A DNA stretch of 64,000 nucleotides from Pseudorhodobacter sp. MZDSW-24AT (GTDB lineage: Bacteria > Pseudomonadota > Alphaproteobacteria > Rhodobacterales > Rhodobacteraceae). The first letter of the stretch is position 1; each line of letters opens with the position of its first letter. The DNA lies in NCBI RefSeq assembly GCF_002794355.1, contig NZ_PGOI01000008.1:186001-250000 (forward strand), written 5' to 3'. The notes under the pieces were generated by a model, which worked only from the letters and a program-made list of their open reading frames with translations, searched no databases and was not told the DNA's origin. Below, piece by piece: positions 1 to 7,746 of the stretch. A program made the translations under genes and the position numbers.

Positions 1-1074
1 GCGCTGGAAGAAGAAGGCACCCGCAAACGCTCGAAAGAGGTGCTGCTCAAGGCGCCGGTCGGCATCATCAACTACCTGATCAACCAAAAGCGCGAACATA
101 TCGCGCTGATCGAAGCCCGCTATGGCATGTCCGTGCGGCTTGAAGCCGATCCCACGATGATCAGCCCGGATTACACCATCGAGAAGTTCAAAACCGCGCT
201 GCGCGTGGTGCCGGAACCGGGTGCGGTGATCTCGGGCAATTCCAGCCTCATGGGCGCGCCAGTGGCCGAAGAGGATGACGAGGATCTGCCAATCGAGGAG
301 GATGTCGAAGACGAGGCCGAGCCTGAGTCGGAGTCCGAGGCCGAAGCCAAGGCAGAGCCCGCCGCCGATGCGCGTCAGGGCGACGGCAATGGCAAGAAAA
401 AGCGCCGTCGCCGCCGCCGCCGCAAGGGTCCGGGCGCGAATGGCGCGGAGGCCGAAGGCAATGGCGCGACCGATGAGGGCGACGCCGAAGGCGATGACGG
501 CGACGAGGCCGAGGCCAGCGAAGCCGCCGCCCCTGTTGCCGCACCCGAGGCCGACGTGGCCCCGGCAGAGGCAACGGTCGACGCCCCCGCCCCCGAGGCC
601 GAAGCGCCGAAAAAGCGCAGCCGCAGCCGCAAACCCAAGGCCGCTCCGGCCGAGGCTGCCGCAGCGGATGCGACAGCCCTCGCCGCCGAGCCTGTCGCTG
701 AACCCACTGCTGAGGCGGAACCCGCCCCGGAAGCGCCCAAAAAGCGCAGCCGCAGCCGCAAGCCTAAAGTGACCGAAGCCGCAGCGGCCCCGGTCGAGGC
801 CGCGGCAGACGCCGTGTCAGCGCCCGCACCGGCACCGGAGCCGACCGCCGAGGCGCCTCAGGTGGAAGCCCCCGCCCCGCAGGTGGCCGCACCCGCACCG
901 CAGGTGGACGCCCCGGCACCGGTGGAAACGGCCGATGCCAGCGCAGCCACCCCAGAGGCCGCTCCAGAGGCCCCCACCGCGGAACCGGAGGCCGCGGCGC
1001 CTGCAACGGAACCCGCCGCCGAAGACACCGCCGCCAAGCCCAAGCGCAAAGGCTGGTGGTCGCTCAATCGCTAA
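1..1074 (+). CDS. rne: Ribonuclease E/G, C-terminal part (5' end outside window)
   Basis: The reading frame is open from base 1 and begins inside the gene. The first ~65 residues match the end of the RNase E catalytic region (KAPVGIINYLINQKR). The rest is a long disordered tail: an acidic block, an arginine run (KKRRRRRRRKG) likely to bind RNA, two copies of PKKRSRSRKPK near 610 and 740, and APQV repeats near 860-920. The protein ends KGWWSLNR. In Caulobacter a C-terminal GWW of RNase E docks polynucleotide phosphorylase, so this tail probably nucleates an RNA degradosome. The domain assignment is firm; the partner is inferred. Confidence 0.93.
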   Translation, partial: ALEEEGTRKRSKEVLLKAPVGIINYLINQKREHIALIEARYGMSVRLEADPTMISPDYTIEKFKTALRVVPEPGAVISGNSSLMGAPVAEEDDEDLPIEEDVEDEAEPESESEAEAKAEPAADARQGDGNGKKKRRRRRRRKGPGANGAEAEGNGATDEGDAEGDDGDEAEASEAAAPVAAPEADVAPAEATVDAPAPEAEAPKKRSRSRKPKAAPAEAAAADATALAAEPVAEPTAEAEPAPEAPKKRSRSRKPKVTEAAAAPVEAAADAVSAPAPAPEPTAEAPQVEAPAPQVAAPAPQVDAPAPVETADASAATPEAAPEAPTAEPEAAAPATEPAAEDTAAKPKRKGWWSLNR

Positions 1075-1091
1075 GGCGCCATGACCAGATC

Positions 1092-1122
1092 GGGGCGGCA
1101 GATCACTCTGCCGCCCCTTTTT
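1092..1122 (+). terminator. Intrinsic terminator of rne
   Basis: A perfect 11-bp stem (1092-1102 with 1107-1117), a 4-base loop and five T's follow 17 bases after the rne stop. Confidence 0.92.
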
Positions 1123-1232
1123 CTATCCGCTGCGCATGCGATGTTTCACCAAGGCCACGCCGATGTGACACCCCGCCCCCGTGACGCGCGCAGCACAGCA
1201 AGCTATCACAGGGCGAAAGGGGACCATGATCC

Positions 1233-1991
1233 ATGTTCGGAATCGACCTGATCGACGCAGGCCTGCTGCCCGCCATGCTGATTGCACTGGCCGCAGGTGT
1301 GCTGTCCTTCCTCTCCCCTTGCGTGCTGCCCATTGTGCCGCCTTATCTCGCCTATATGGGCGGCATCTCGATGGGCGACATGCGCGACAATGCCAGCGCC
1401 CGCCGCCGCGTGATCCTGCCCGCCTTGTTCTTCGTGCTGGGTCTCTCGACCGTCTTTCTTCTGCTGGGCTTCACCGCCTCGGTGTTCGGGGCGTTCTTCC
1501 TGCAAAATCAGGTGCTGTTCTCGCGCATTTCCGGTGTGGTGGTCATCGTCTTCGGCCTGCACTTCCTTGGCGTCTTCCGCATCCCCTTGCTCGACCGCGA
1601 AGCCCGGCTCGATGCAGGCGACCGAGGCGGCACCGCGCTTGGCGCCTATGTTCTGGGTCTCGCCTTCGCCTTCGGCTGGACACCCTGCATCGGCCCGCAG
1701 CTGGGCGCCATCCTGTCGCTGGCCGCACAGGAAGGCTCGGTCCAGCGCGGCACGGCCCTGTTGGCCCTTTATGCGCTCGGCCTCGGCCTGCCGTTCCTGC
1801 TGGCCGCGGTGTTCGTGGAACGCTCGCTTGGCCTGATGCAGCGGCTCAAGCCCCATATGAAGACGATTGAACGGGTGATGGGCAGCCTTCTGCTGATCGT
1901 CGGTCTTGCGCTGGTCACCGGGGCCTTCACCGATTTCAGCTGGTGGCTCTTGGAAACCTTCGACCGTCTGGGAATCCCGCTTCTGGGCTGA
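1233..1991 (+). CDS. ccdA: Cytochrome c biogenesis protein CcdA (DsbD membrane domain family)
   Basis: This is a 252-residue polytopic inner-membrane protein of CcdA size. It carries the two family cysteines in transmembrane segments, Cys30 (SFLSPCVLP) and Cys152 (GWTPCIGP). The pair passes reducing equivalents from cytoplasmic thioredoxin across the membrane to periplasmic partners used in c-type cytochrome maturation. A purine-rich AAGGGG lies about 10 bases upstream of the ATG. The gene starts a plus-strand run with the hydrolase and P450 genes that follow; whether they are functionally linked is unknown. Confidence 0.92.
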   Translation: MFGIDLIDAGLLPAMLIALAAGVLSFLSPCVLPIVPPYLAYMGGISMGDMRDNASARRRVILPALFFVLGLSTVFLLLGFTASVFGAFFLQNQVLFSRISGVVVIVFGLHFLGVFRIPLLDREARLDAGDRGGTALGAYVLGLAFAFGWTPCIGPQLGAILSLAAQEGSVQRGTALLALYALGLGLPFLLAAVFVERSLGLMQRLKPHMKTIERVMGSLLLIVGLALVTGAFTDFSWWLLETFDRLGIPLLG

Positions 1992-2056
1992 CCGCTTTTC
2001 CCTTAATTCTGCCCGAAATGCCGCCTAAACTGCGCTGGCAACGGGAGACACAGGCA

Positions 2057-3283
2057 GTGCAGGAACCGATCACGCCCGACACAGCGGTGCAAGGGCCAAG
2101 GCCCTTTCGCCGCCGCGTCTTCTATATCCCGGGCTATGATCCCATCCACCCGCGCCGCTACCGCGAACTCTACCGCCGCGAAGGTGCCGATCAGGCCGCC
2201 GTCTCCGGCTACAGGCTTTGCGTGCAGCCGCATCATGGCGAAGGCCTCTATGGCTGGCAGGTGCAAAGCCAGATCGGCGGCCGCCGGGCCGAAGCCGAGA
2301 TCTCGGTGCTGGTCTGGTCCGATATCGTGCGCGACAGCATGTCGAACAGCATCCCTGCCACCTATGCGCAGCTTTTGCGCACCGCTTGGGCCTATATCGG
2401 CTCAGGCGCGCTGTTCCGGCTCATGCGTCTGCGCAAGGGGCCGGTGATCGCGGCGCTTTACCCGATCGTCCTTCTGCTCGCACAGCTGGCCTTGGCCTGC
2501 GCGATCGGCTGGGCGCTTGGCCACGTGCTGGCGGCCACGCTCCACCCCGCCCTGATCCTCGCCGGACTGATCCCGGTGCCGCTGGTCCTGCGCTGGTTCA
2601 AGGCGCATGACAACAAGATCTTCGCCTATTACCTGATGCACGACTTCGCCTTCTCGGCGCGCTGGAACGGCGCCCATCCCCCCTTGCTCGAGGCGCGGAT
2701 GGCTGCATTCGCCGCCACCATCCGGGCGGCACTGGCGCAAGATCACGATGAGGTGCTGGTGGTCGGCCATTCCTCGGGCGCCCATCTGGCCATTTCCATC
2801 CTGTCCGATCTGCTGCGCGCGGGCCTGTCGCAAGGCCACCCGCCGCTGGCCTTCCTCTCCTTGGGCCAAGTGGTGCCCATGGTCAGCTTCCTGCCCGGCG
2901 CCACCCGCCTGCGCGCCGATCTGGCCTTTCTCGCGGCCCGCGACGACATCACTTGGGTCGATGTCACCGCGCCCGGAGATGGCTGCGCCTTCGCCCTGTG
3001 CGATCCGGTGGCGGTCAGCGGCGTGGCGCCGCCCCGCCCCCGCGGGCCACTGGTGCTTTCGGCGGCCTTTTCGCAAACCCTGTCGCCCGCCCGCTGGAAA
3101 GCCCTGCGCTGGCGCTTCTTTCGCCTGCACTTCCAATACCTCTGCGCCTTCGACCGCCCGCGCGATTACGACTATTTCCAGATCACCGCCGGGCCTGTGC
3201 CGCTGGCCCAGCGCTATGCCACCCGCGCCCCGTCCAAAAGCCGCATCACGCGCGCGGTCAACCGCTATACACACACGGCATGA
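2057..3283 (+). CDS. Membrane-anchored alpha/beta hydrolase-like protein, unknown substrate
   Basis: The protein has about 408 residues and no family I recognise. A nucleophile elbow GHSSG at residues 237-241 puts Ser239 as the probable catalytic serine. The N-terminal FYIPGYDP resembles the first strand and oxyanion loop of alpha/beta hydrolases. Two hydrophobic helices (about residues 128-181) precede the elbow, so the enzyme is probably membrane-associated. I chose the GTG at 2057 because GGGAGA lies about 9 bases upstream; an ATG at 2018 is the alternative. The stop overlaps the P450 start (ATGA), which implies translational coupling. Confidence 0.7.
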   Translation: MQEPITPDTAVQGPRPFRRRVFYIPGYDPIHPRRYRELYRREGADQAAVSGYRLCVQPHHGEGLYGWQVQSQIGGRRAEAEISVLVWSDIVRDSMSNSIPATYAQLLRTAWAYIGSGALFRLMRLRKGPVIAALYPIVLLLAQLALACAIGWALGHVLAATLHPALILAGLIPVPLVLRWFKAHDNKIFAYYLMHDFAFSARWNGAHPPLLEARMAAFAATIRAALAQDHDEVLVVGHSSGAHLAISILSDLLRAGLSQGHPPLAFLSLGQVVPMVSFLPGATRLRADLAFLAARDDITWVDVTAPGDGCAFALCDPVAVSGVAPPRPRGPLVLSAAFSQTLSPARWKALRWRFFRLHFQYLCAFDRPRDYDYFQITAGPVPLAQRYATRAPSKSRITRAVNRYTHTA

Positions 3284-4647
3284 TCCCGCCCAAGCCCCCT
3301 TCCCGTCCCGACCGTGTCTCGCTTTGGCGTCACCTGCGGCTGTTCCGGCAAGACATCCTCTCGGCCCAGCCTGCCCGACTCTACCGCGCCTGGATGGCGG
3401 AATTTCGCACGCCCTTTTTCCGAAGCTATCTGTGCAACGATCCAGCCCTGATCGATCTGGTGCTGAAGGCCCGGCCCGATGATTTCCCCAAATCCAACCG
3501 CATCCGCGAAGGCCTGAACCCGCTCCTCGGCAATTCGGTCTTTGTCACCAACGGTGCCGAGTGGAAACGTCAGCGCCGCATCATCGACCCCGCCTTCGAA
3601 GGCGGACGCCTGCGCGACACCTTCCCCGCTATCTGGGCCGCGGCCACCGCCGCCACCGCCCGCCTCTCCCCCGGCACGGTCGAGGTGGAAGAGGCGATGA
3701 GCCATGCCGCCGCCGATGTGATCTTCCGCACCCTGTTCTCGATCCCGATCGAGCATCAGACCGCGCAGGCTGTTTTCCACGAGTTTCGTGCCTATCAGCG
3801 CAGCCAGCCGATCCTCAATCTTGCGGCCTTCCTGCCCTTGCCGCGCTGGATGCCCCGCCTGCACCGCAGACAAACCCTGCGCGCCGCGGCCCGCATCCGC
3901 GCCCTGATCACCGCGATGACCGACTCCCGCGCCGCCGAGATCGCCGCCGGGACCGCCCCCGACGATCTGGCCACCAAAATCATGCAAACGCCCGACCCGG
4001 AAACCGGGCATCGGTTCGACACCGGCGAAATGGTCGATCAGGTCGCCATCTTCTTCCTTGCGGGCCATGAAACCAGCGCCTCGGCCCTCGCGTGGGCGCT
4101 CTATCTTCTGGCCACCCACCCCGAGGCACAGGCCCGCGTCGCGGCCGAGGCGGCCACCTTACCCGATCAACCCGATTTCGCCGCATTGTCCCGGCTGAAA
4201 TTTACCCGTGACGTCTTTCGGGAAACCCTGAGGCTCTATCCCCCGGTGCCGATGATGGTGCGCGAAACCACCTGCCCCGAAACCTTCCGCAGCCGCCCCG
4301 TGCCCCGTGGCGCGCAGATTGTCCTGTCGCCTTGGCACCTGCACCGGCACGAAAGGCTCTGGTCAGATCCCGACCACTTCGACCCCGACCGCTGGACGCG
4401 CAAGGACACAAAGCTCTGCGCCCGCGCCGCCTATATGCCCTTTTCCGCAGGCCCGCGCGTCTGCACCGGCGCAAGCTTTGCGATGGTCGAAGGCACGCTG
4501 CTGCTTGCGCATCTGCTCCGCGCCTATCAGGTCGCGCCGATTGCGGGCGATGTCCCGGTGCCGGTTGCCCATCTGACCGTCCGCGCGGCCCATGGCATTC
4601 GGCTGACGTTCACCCGACGGGCGCAGGCATCTGCATGTTCTGTTTAA
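3280..4647 (+). CDS. Cytochrome P450
   Basis: The protein has 455 residues. It shows the P450 landmarks in order: I-helix AGHETSASA, K-helix ExxR (FRETLRLYPP) and heme-binding loop FSAGPRVCTG with axial Cys395. The type is soluble bacterial class, and the layout resembles CYP102-like or CYP4-like hydroxylases. Substrate and redox partner are not evident, and no ferredoxin or reductase gene lies nearby. The start is fixed by the ATGA overlap with the upstream hydrolase. In-frame upstream codons exist but lie inside that gene. Confidence 0.93.
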   Translation: MIPPKPPSRPDRVSLWRHLRLFRQDILSAQPARLYRAWMAEFRTPFFRSYLCNDPALIDLVLKARPDDFPKSNRIREGLNPLLGNSVFVTNGAEWKRQRRIIDPAFEGGRLRDTFPAIWAAATAATARLSPGTVEVEEAMSHAAADVIFRTLFSIPIEHQTAQAVFHEFRAYQRSQPILNLAAFLPLPRWMPRLHRRQTLRAAARIRALITAMTDSRAAEIAAGTAPDDLATKIMQTPDPETGHRFDTGEMVDQVAIFFLAGHETSASALAWALYLLATHPEAQARVAAEAATLPDQPDFAALSRLKFTRDVFRETLRLYPPVPMMVRETTCPETFRSRPVPRGAQIVLSPWHLHRHERLWSDPDHFDPDRWTRKDTKLCARAAYMPFSAGPRVCTGASFAMVEGTLLLAHLLRAYQVAPIAGDVPVPVAHLTVRAAHGIRLTFTRRAQASACSV

Positions 4648-4767
4648 AAATATCCTCGGGAGGGCGGAGGGCAAACAGCCCCCCGTCACCGCCAGCCGCT
4701 CATCGCGTCCTTACGACGCTCTGCGCGAGACGCGCCTAAAGGCCGCGCCGGGCGCGCGGATGCGCGT

Positions 4768-5007
4768 TCAGAGAATTTCGACGCGATAGGATTCGATCAC
4801 CGTATTGGCCAAGAGCTTCTCGCACATGGCCTTCACGTCCGCCTCGGCCTGAGCGGCATCCGAAGCCGCCAGATCCAGCTCGATCACCTTGCCTTGACGC
4901 ACACCGTTCACGCCCGCAAATCCCAATGTCCCCAGCGCATGGCGCACGGCCTCACCCTGCACATCCAGAACGCCGGCCTTCAACATCACGGTGACACGGG
5001 CTTTCAT
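4768..5007 (-). CDS. purS: Phosphoribosylformylglycinamidine synthase subunit PurS
   Basis: At 79 residues it is the usual PurS size, with the family pattern of a short ferredoxin-like subunit (GVLDVQGEAVRHAL, FAGVNGVRQGKVIELD). It bridges PurQ and PurL in the FGAM synthase complex, the fourth step of purine synthesis. It lies 120 bases downstream of purC on the same strand. purQ, which often follows in related genomes, is absent: the next gene is the convergent P450. The ATG at 5007 removes five non-conserved residues. Confidence 0.93.
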   Translation of the reverse strand: MKARVTVMLKAGVLDVQGEAVRHALGTLGFAGVNGVRQGKVIELDLAASDAAQAEADVKAMCEKLLANTVIESYRVEIL

Positions 5008-5127
5008 GGCAATTCCCCACATGGCTGTCCAAATTTCGCCCCACCCTTAGCGCCCCCTCCCCTTCGGAGCAAGAGGGCGCGCGGGGCTCACAAGGCGCAA
5101 TGCGCCCCGCCCCGGCCGCGAGTCCAG

Positions 5128-5898
5128 CTAATTGATCAGCGTGGGCTTCGGGCTGTGGGTCACATTGGTGGGCAACACGCCCAGCCGCCGCGCAAGTTCA
5201 GTGTAAACATCGGCCATCGGACCGGGCTCGGCCACCGGCTGACCATCGCCCCGGTCGATCACCGGACGCATGTCCCAAAGGCGGCAATTGTCGGGGCTGA
5301 TCTCATCGGCGACGATCAGGCGCATGTAATCGCCCTCCCAGACCCGGCCGAATTCGATGCGGAAATCGGCCAGACGCACGCCCACCCCCATCATCACCCC
5401 CGACAGAAAATCATTCACCCGCAGCGCAAGCAGCACCACATCATCCAGATCCTGCTGGCTGGCCCAGCCAAAGGCCACGATATGCTCTTCCGCCACCATC
5501 GGAGAGCTGAGCCGGTCGTCCTTGTAGTAATACTCCACAATCGGGCGCGGCAGGGCGGTCCCCTCGGGAATCCCCAGCTTGGTCGACAGCTCACCCGCCG
5601 CGAAATTGCGCACCACCACTTCCAGCGGCAGGATCTCGGCCATCCGCACCAGCTGCTCGCGCATGTTCAGCCGCTTGATGAAATGCGTGGGCACCCCCAC
5701 ACTGTTCAACCCGGTCATGAAGAATTCCGAAAGGCGGTTGTTCAGCACGCCCTTGCCCTCGGTCCCCTTGGCCTCGCTGGTGACCGGAGCCTCGGACGAG
5801 ATGCCCTCATCCTTGAAATACTGAATCAGGGTGCCGGGTTCCGGACCGTCATAGAGGATCTTCGTCTTGCCCTCATAGACCTTCTTGCGCCGTGCCAT
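5128..5898 (-). CDS. purC: SAICAR synthase
   Basis: The 256-residue protein is full length. It opens ARRKKVYEGKTKILYDG, the ATP-binding start of phosphoribosylaminoimidazole-succinocarboxamide synthase, and contains NRLSEFFM and VVVRNFAAG. It joins aspartate to CAIR in purine biosynthesis in the cytoplasm. GGAGA lies five bases before the ATG. A stable hairpin sits in the untranslated leader between a plausible promoter and this ribosome binding site. It is cotranscribed with purS by position. Confidence 0.96.
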   Translation of the reverse strand: MARRKKVYEGKTKILYDGPEPGTLIQYFKDEGISSEAPVTSEAKGTEGKGVLNNRLSEFFMTGLNSVGVPTHFIKRLNMREQLVRMAEILPLEVVVRNFAAGELSTKLGIPEGTALPRPIVEYYYKDDRLSSPMVAEEHIVAFGWASQQDLDDVVLLALRVNDFLSGVMMGVGVRLADFRIEFGRVWEGDYMRLIVADEISPDNCRLWDMRPVIDRGDGQPVAEPGPMADVYTELARRLGVLPTNVTHSPKPTLIN

Positions 5899-5923
5899 GA
5901 ACTCTCCGAAACAAATGCAGCAA

Positions 5924-5944
5924 GGGGCGGTGAAGCACCGCCCC
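5924..5944 (-). promoter_or_regulatory. Hairpin in purC leader
   Basis: A perfect 9-bp GC-rich stem (5924-5932 with 5936-5944) has a 3-base loop. No T run follows on the minus strand, so it is not a simple terminator. It lies 16 bases upstream of the purC Shine-Dalgarno and may affect translation or mRNA stability. Confidence 0.5.
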
Positions 5945-5961
5945 GGCTGACTTTGTCTGGC

Positions 5962-5989
5962 CTATAAGCGAAGCCAGCCGGCACTGCAA
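5962..5989 (-). promoter_or_regulatory. Possible sigma70 promoter of purC
   Basis: On the minus strand, TTGCAG (5989-5984) and TTATAG (5967-5962) are separated by 16 bases, followed by the purC leader hairpin. The match to consensus is partial and nothing experimental supports it. The rest of the stretch 5990-6134 is a C/T-rich low-complexity spacer with no gene I can support. Confidence 0.35.
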
Positions 5990-6134
5990 GCCGCCGCACC
6001 GCGCAGGCAACACAGCGTCTCGCCTCCCCGTCTCCGCTTCCGTCGCTGCCCCCGTCGCAGCCCTCGTCTGCGCGCCTGTCGCAAACGTCATCGCCGCGCC
6101 ACCGGGTGCTCTGCGCAAAGCCGCCCGCCGCCCC

Positions 6135-6163
6135 TTGCGGCACGGCGACCGGAAGGGCATATC
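6135..6163 (+). promoter_or_regulatory. Possible promoter of the ATPase zeta subunit gene
   Basis: TTGCGG (6135-6140) and CATATC (6158-6163) have a 17-base spacer, 35 bases before the ATG at 6198. Each box matches about half of consensus. Confidence 0.3.
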
Positions 6164-6197
6164 TGACTCCAAGACTGTCCAACCAAGGGGCTCCCCA

Positions 6198-6512
6198 ATG
6201 ACCAGCTTCGACGATCGCGAAAATGCCTTCGAAACCAAATTCGCCCATGACGCCGAAATGCAGTTCCGCGCCGAAGCGCGTCGCAACAAGCTGGTGGGTC
6301 TCTGGGCCGCAGGGCTGATGGGGAAGTCCGGCGATGACGCCGCGGCCTATGCCATGTCGGTGGTGGAAGCCGATTTCGAAGAAGCCGGGATCGAAGATGT
6401 GGTGCGCAAGGTTGCCGCCGATCTGAACGGCAAGGCCAGCGCGGACGAGATCCGCGCCAAGATGTCGGAACTGCTCGTGACCGCCAAAGCCCAGCTGATG
6501 ACCGAAATCTAA
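6198..6512 (+). CDS. F1-ATPase inhibitor subunit zeta (DUF1476)
   Basis: The 104-residue protein matches the alphaproteobacterial DUF1476 family: MTSFDDRENAFETKFAHD at the start, then RNKLVGLWAA and a helical C-terminus. In Paracoccus denitrificans this protein is the zeta subunit, whose N-terminal segment enters F1 and blocks ATP hydrolysis. The ATG at 6198 gives the conserved N-terminus. The gene stands apart from the ATP synthase operon, as is usual. A GC-rich nested hairpin follows the stop. Confidence 0.9.
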   Translation: MTSFDDRENAFETKFAHDAEMQFRAEARRNKLVGLWAAGLMGKSGDDAAAYAMSVVEADFEEAGIEDVVRKVAADLNGKASADEIRAKMSELLVTAKAQLMTEI

Positions 6513-6522
6513 GCCCGCGTGC

Positions 6523-6554
6523 CGCGGCCCGGTCCTGCGCAGGCCCGGGCCGCG
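6523..6554. other. Nested GC hairpin between zeta subunit gene and bmt
   Basis: A 10-bp stem (6523-6532 with 6545-6554) encloses a second self-complementary 10-mer (6534-6543). No T run follows on the plus strand, so termination would have to be Rho-assisted, or the hairpin may only protect the upstream mRNA. Confidence 0.45.
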
Positions 6555-6621
6555 CGCGCCGTCTCTCGCGCCAAGGGCCTTGCCCTGCGGCGCCCGTCCC
6601 TTTCCATGCTCCGAGGCCCCG

Positions 6622-7638
6622 ATGTCCCAAGACGCCCTGTCCAAGCTGCTTTCCACCCGCGACTGGCTGATGGCCGACGGCGCCACCGGGACCAACCTGT
6701 TCAACATGGGCCTCTCCTCGGGCGAACCGCCCGAGCTGTGGAACGTCGATCAGCCCGACAACATCCGCGCGCTCTATCGCGGCGCGGTGGAGGCAGGCTC
6801 CGACATCTTCCTCACCAACACCTTTGGCGGCAATGCCAGCCGGCTGAAGCTGCATCAGGCACAAGGCCGGGTGCACGAACTCAACCGCCTCGGGGCGGCC
6901 TTGGGGCGCGAGATTGCAGATGCGTCCGGCCGGACGGTCGTGGTCGCGGGCTCTGTCGGCCCCACGGGTGAGATCTTTGAACCCATGGGCACCCTGACCC
7001 ATGCGCTCGCGGTCGAGATGTTCCACGAACAGGCGGAAGGGCTCAAGGCCGGGGGCGCCGATGTGCTCTGGATCGAAACCATCAGCGCGCCCGAAGAATA
7101 CCGCGCCGCCGCCGAAGCCGCCGCCCTTGCCGGGATGCCATGGTGTGGCACCATGAGCTTTGACACCGCCGGGCGCACCATGATGGGCACCACCTCGGCG
7201 GCCATGGCCGAACTGGTGGAAAAACTCGCCAACCCGCCCTTGGCTTTCGGCGCCAATTGCGGGGTCGGCGCCTCTGACCTGATGCGCACCGTGCTGGGCT
7301 TTGTCTCCACCGGCACCGAACGCCCGCTCATCGCCAAAGGCAATGCCGGCATCCCGAAATATCACGATGGCCACATCCACTATGATGGCACGCCCGAGCT
7401 GATGGCCGAATATGCCGTGCTTGCGCGGGACGCCGGGGTGCGCATCATTGGCGGCTGCTGCGGCACCATGCCCGAGCATCTGAAAGCGATGCGGGCCGCG
7501 CTGGAGGCAAGGCCGCAAGGCCCGCGCCCCACGCTGGAAGACATCTCCGCGAAACTGGGCGGCTTCTCCTCGGCCTCGGATGGCACCGGCGACACGTCGA
7601 ACGAGCCTCGCCGCGAACGGCGCAACCGCCGCGGCTGA
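6622..7638 (+). CDS. bmt: Homocysteine S-methyltransferase (betaine-homocysteine methyltransferase family)
   Basis: The 338-residue TIM-barrel protein has the zinc-thiolate residues of the Hcy-binding family: Cys213 (FGANCGVG) and Cys279-Cys280 (IIGGCCGT). It also has the N-terminal DGATGTN loop. It transfers a methyl group to homocysteine to make methionine. Annotation pipelines name it betaine-homocysteine methyltransferase. The free-standing corrinoid protein gene 1.4 kb downstream suggests that here it acts as the homocysteine module of a split cobalamin-dependent methionine synthase. The ATG at 6622 gives the conserved start; the ribosome site is weak. Confidence 0.88.
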   Translation: MSQDALSKLLSTRDWLMADGATGTNLFNMGLSSGEPPELWNVDQPDNIRALYRGAVEAGSDIFLTNTFGGNASRLKLHQAQGRVHELNRLGAALGREIADASGRTVVVAGSVGPTGEIFEPMGTLTHALAVEMFHEQAEGLKAGGADVLWIETISAPEEYRAAAEAAALAGMPWCGTMSFDTAGRTMMGTTSAAMAELVEKLANPPLAFGANCGVGASDLMRTVLGFVSTGTERPLIAKGNAGIPKYHDGHIHYDGTPELMAEYAVLARDAGVRIIGGCCGTMPEHLKAMRAALEARPQGPRPTLEDISAKLGGFSSASDGTGDTSNEPRRERRNRRG

Positions 7639-7642
7639 CCAC

Positions 7643-7740
7643 GATTTTTCTGCGAAAAATCAACCGCGCCCCCTTCGACAAAAGGGCAGCGAAAGGTTTT
7701 TTCGCAGAAAAAACCCCTTCGAATTTTCGCAGAAAATTCG
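7643..7740. repeat. Array of three related hairpins between convergent genes
   Basis: Three AT-rich palindromes occur at 7643-7661, 7695-7715 and 7720-7740. All share the core TTTTC-NNN-GAAAA with loops TGC, GCA and GCA, but have different closing pairs (GA/TC, GG/CC, CGAA/TTCG). Position between the convergent bmt and radical SAM genes suggests bidirectional termination. Confidence 0.75.
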
Positions 7741-7746
7741 TCCGCC

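Noticed and set aside
2953-3279. N-terminal extension of the P450 frame
   Set aside because: The extra residues lie wholly inside the hydrolase gene and are Arg/Pro-rich; the ATGA overlap at 3280 is the better start.
4641-4671. AAATATCCTCGGGAGGGCGG just after the P450 stop, resembling the short intergenic element
   Set aside because: Only a loose match; the diagnostic TTGCACCTTTC start and the exact AAATACTCCCGC core are missing.
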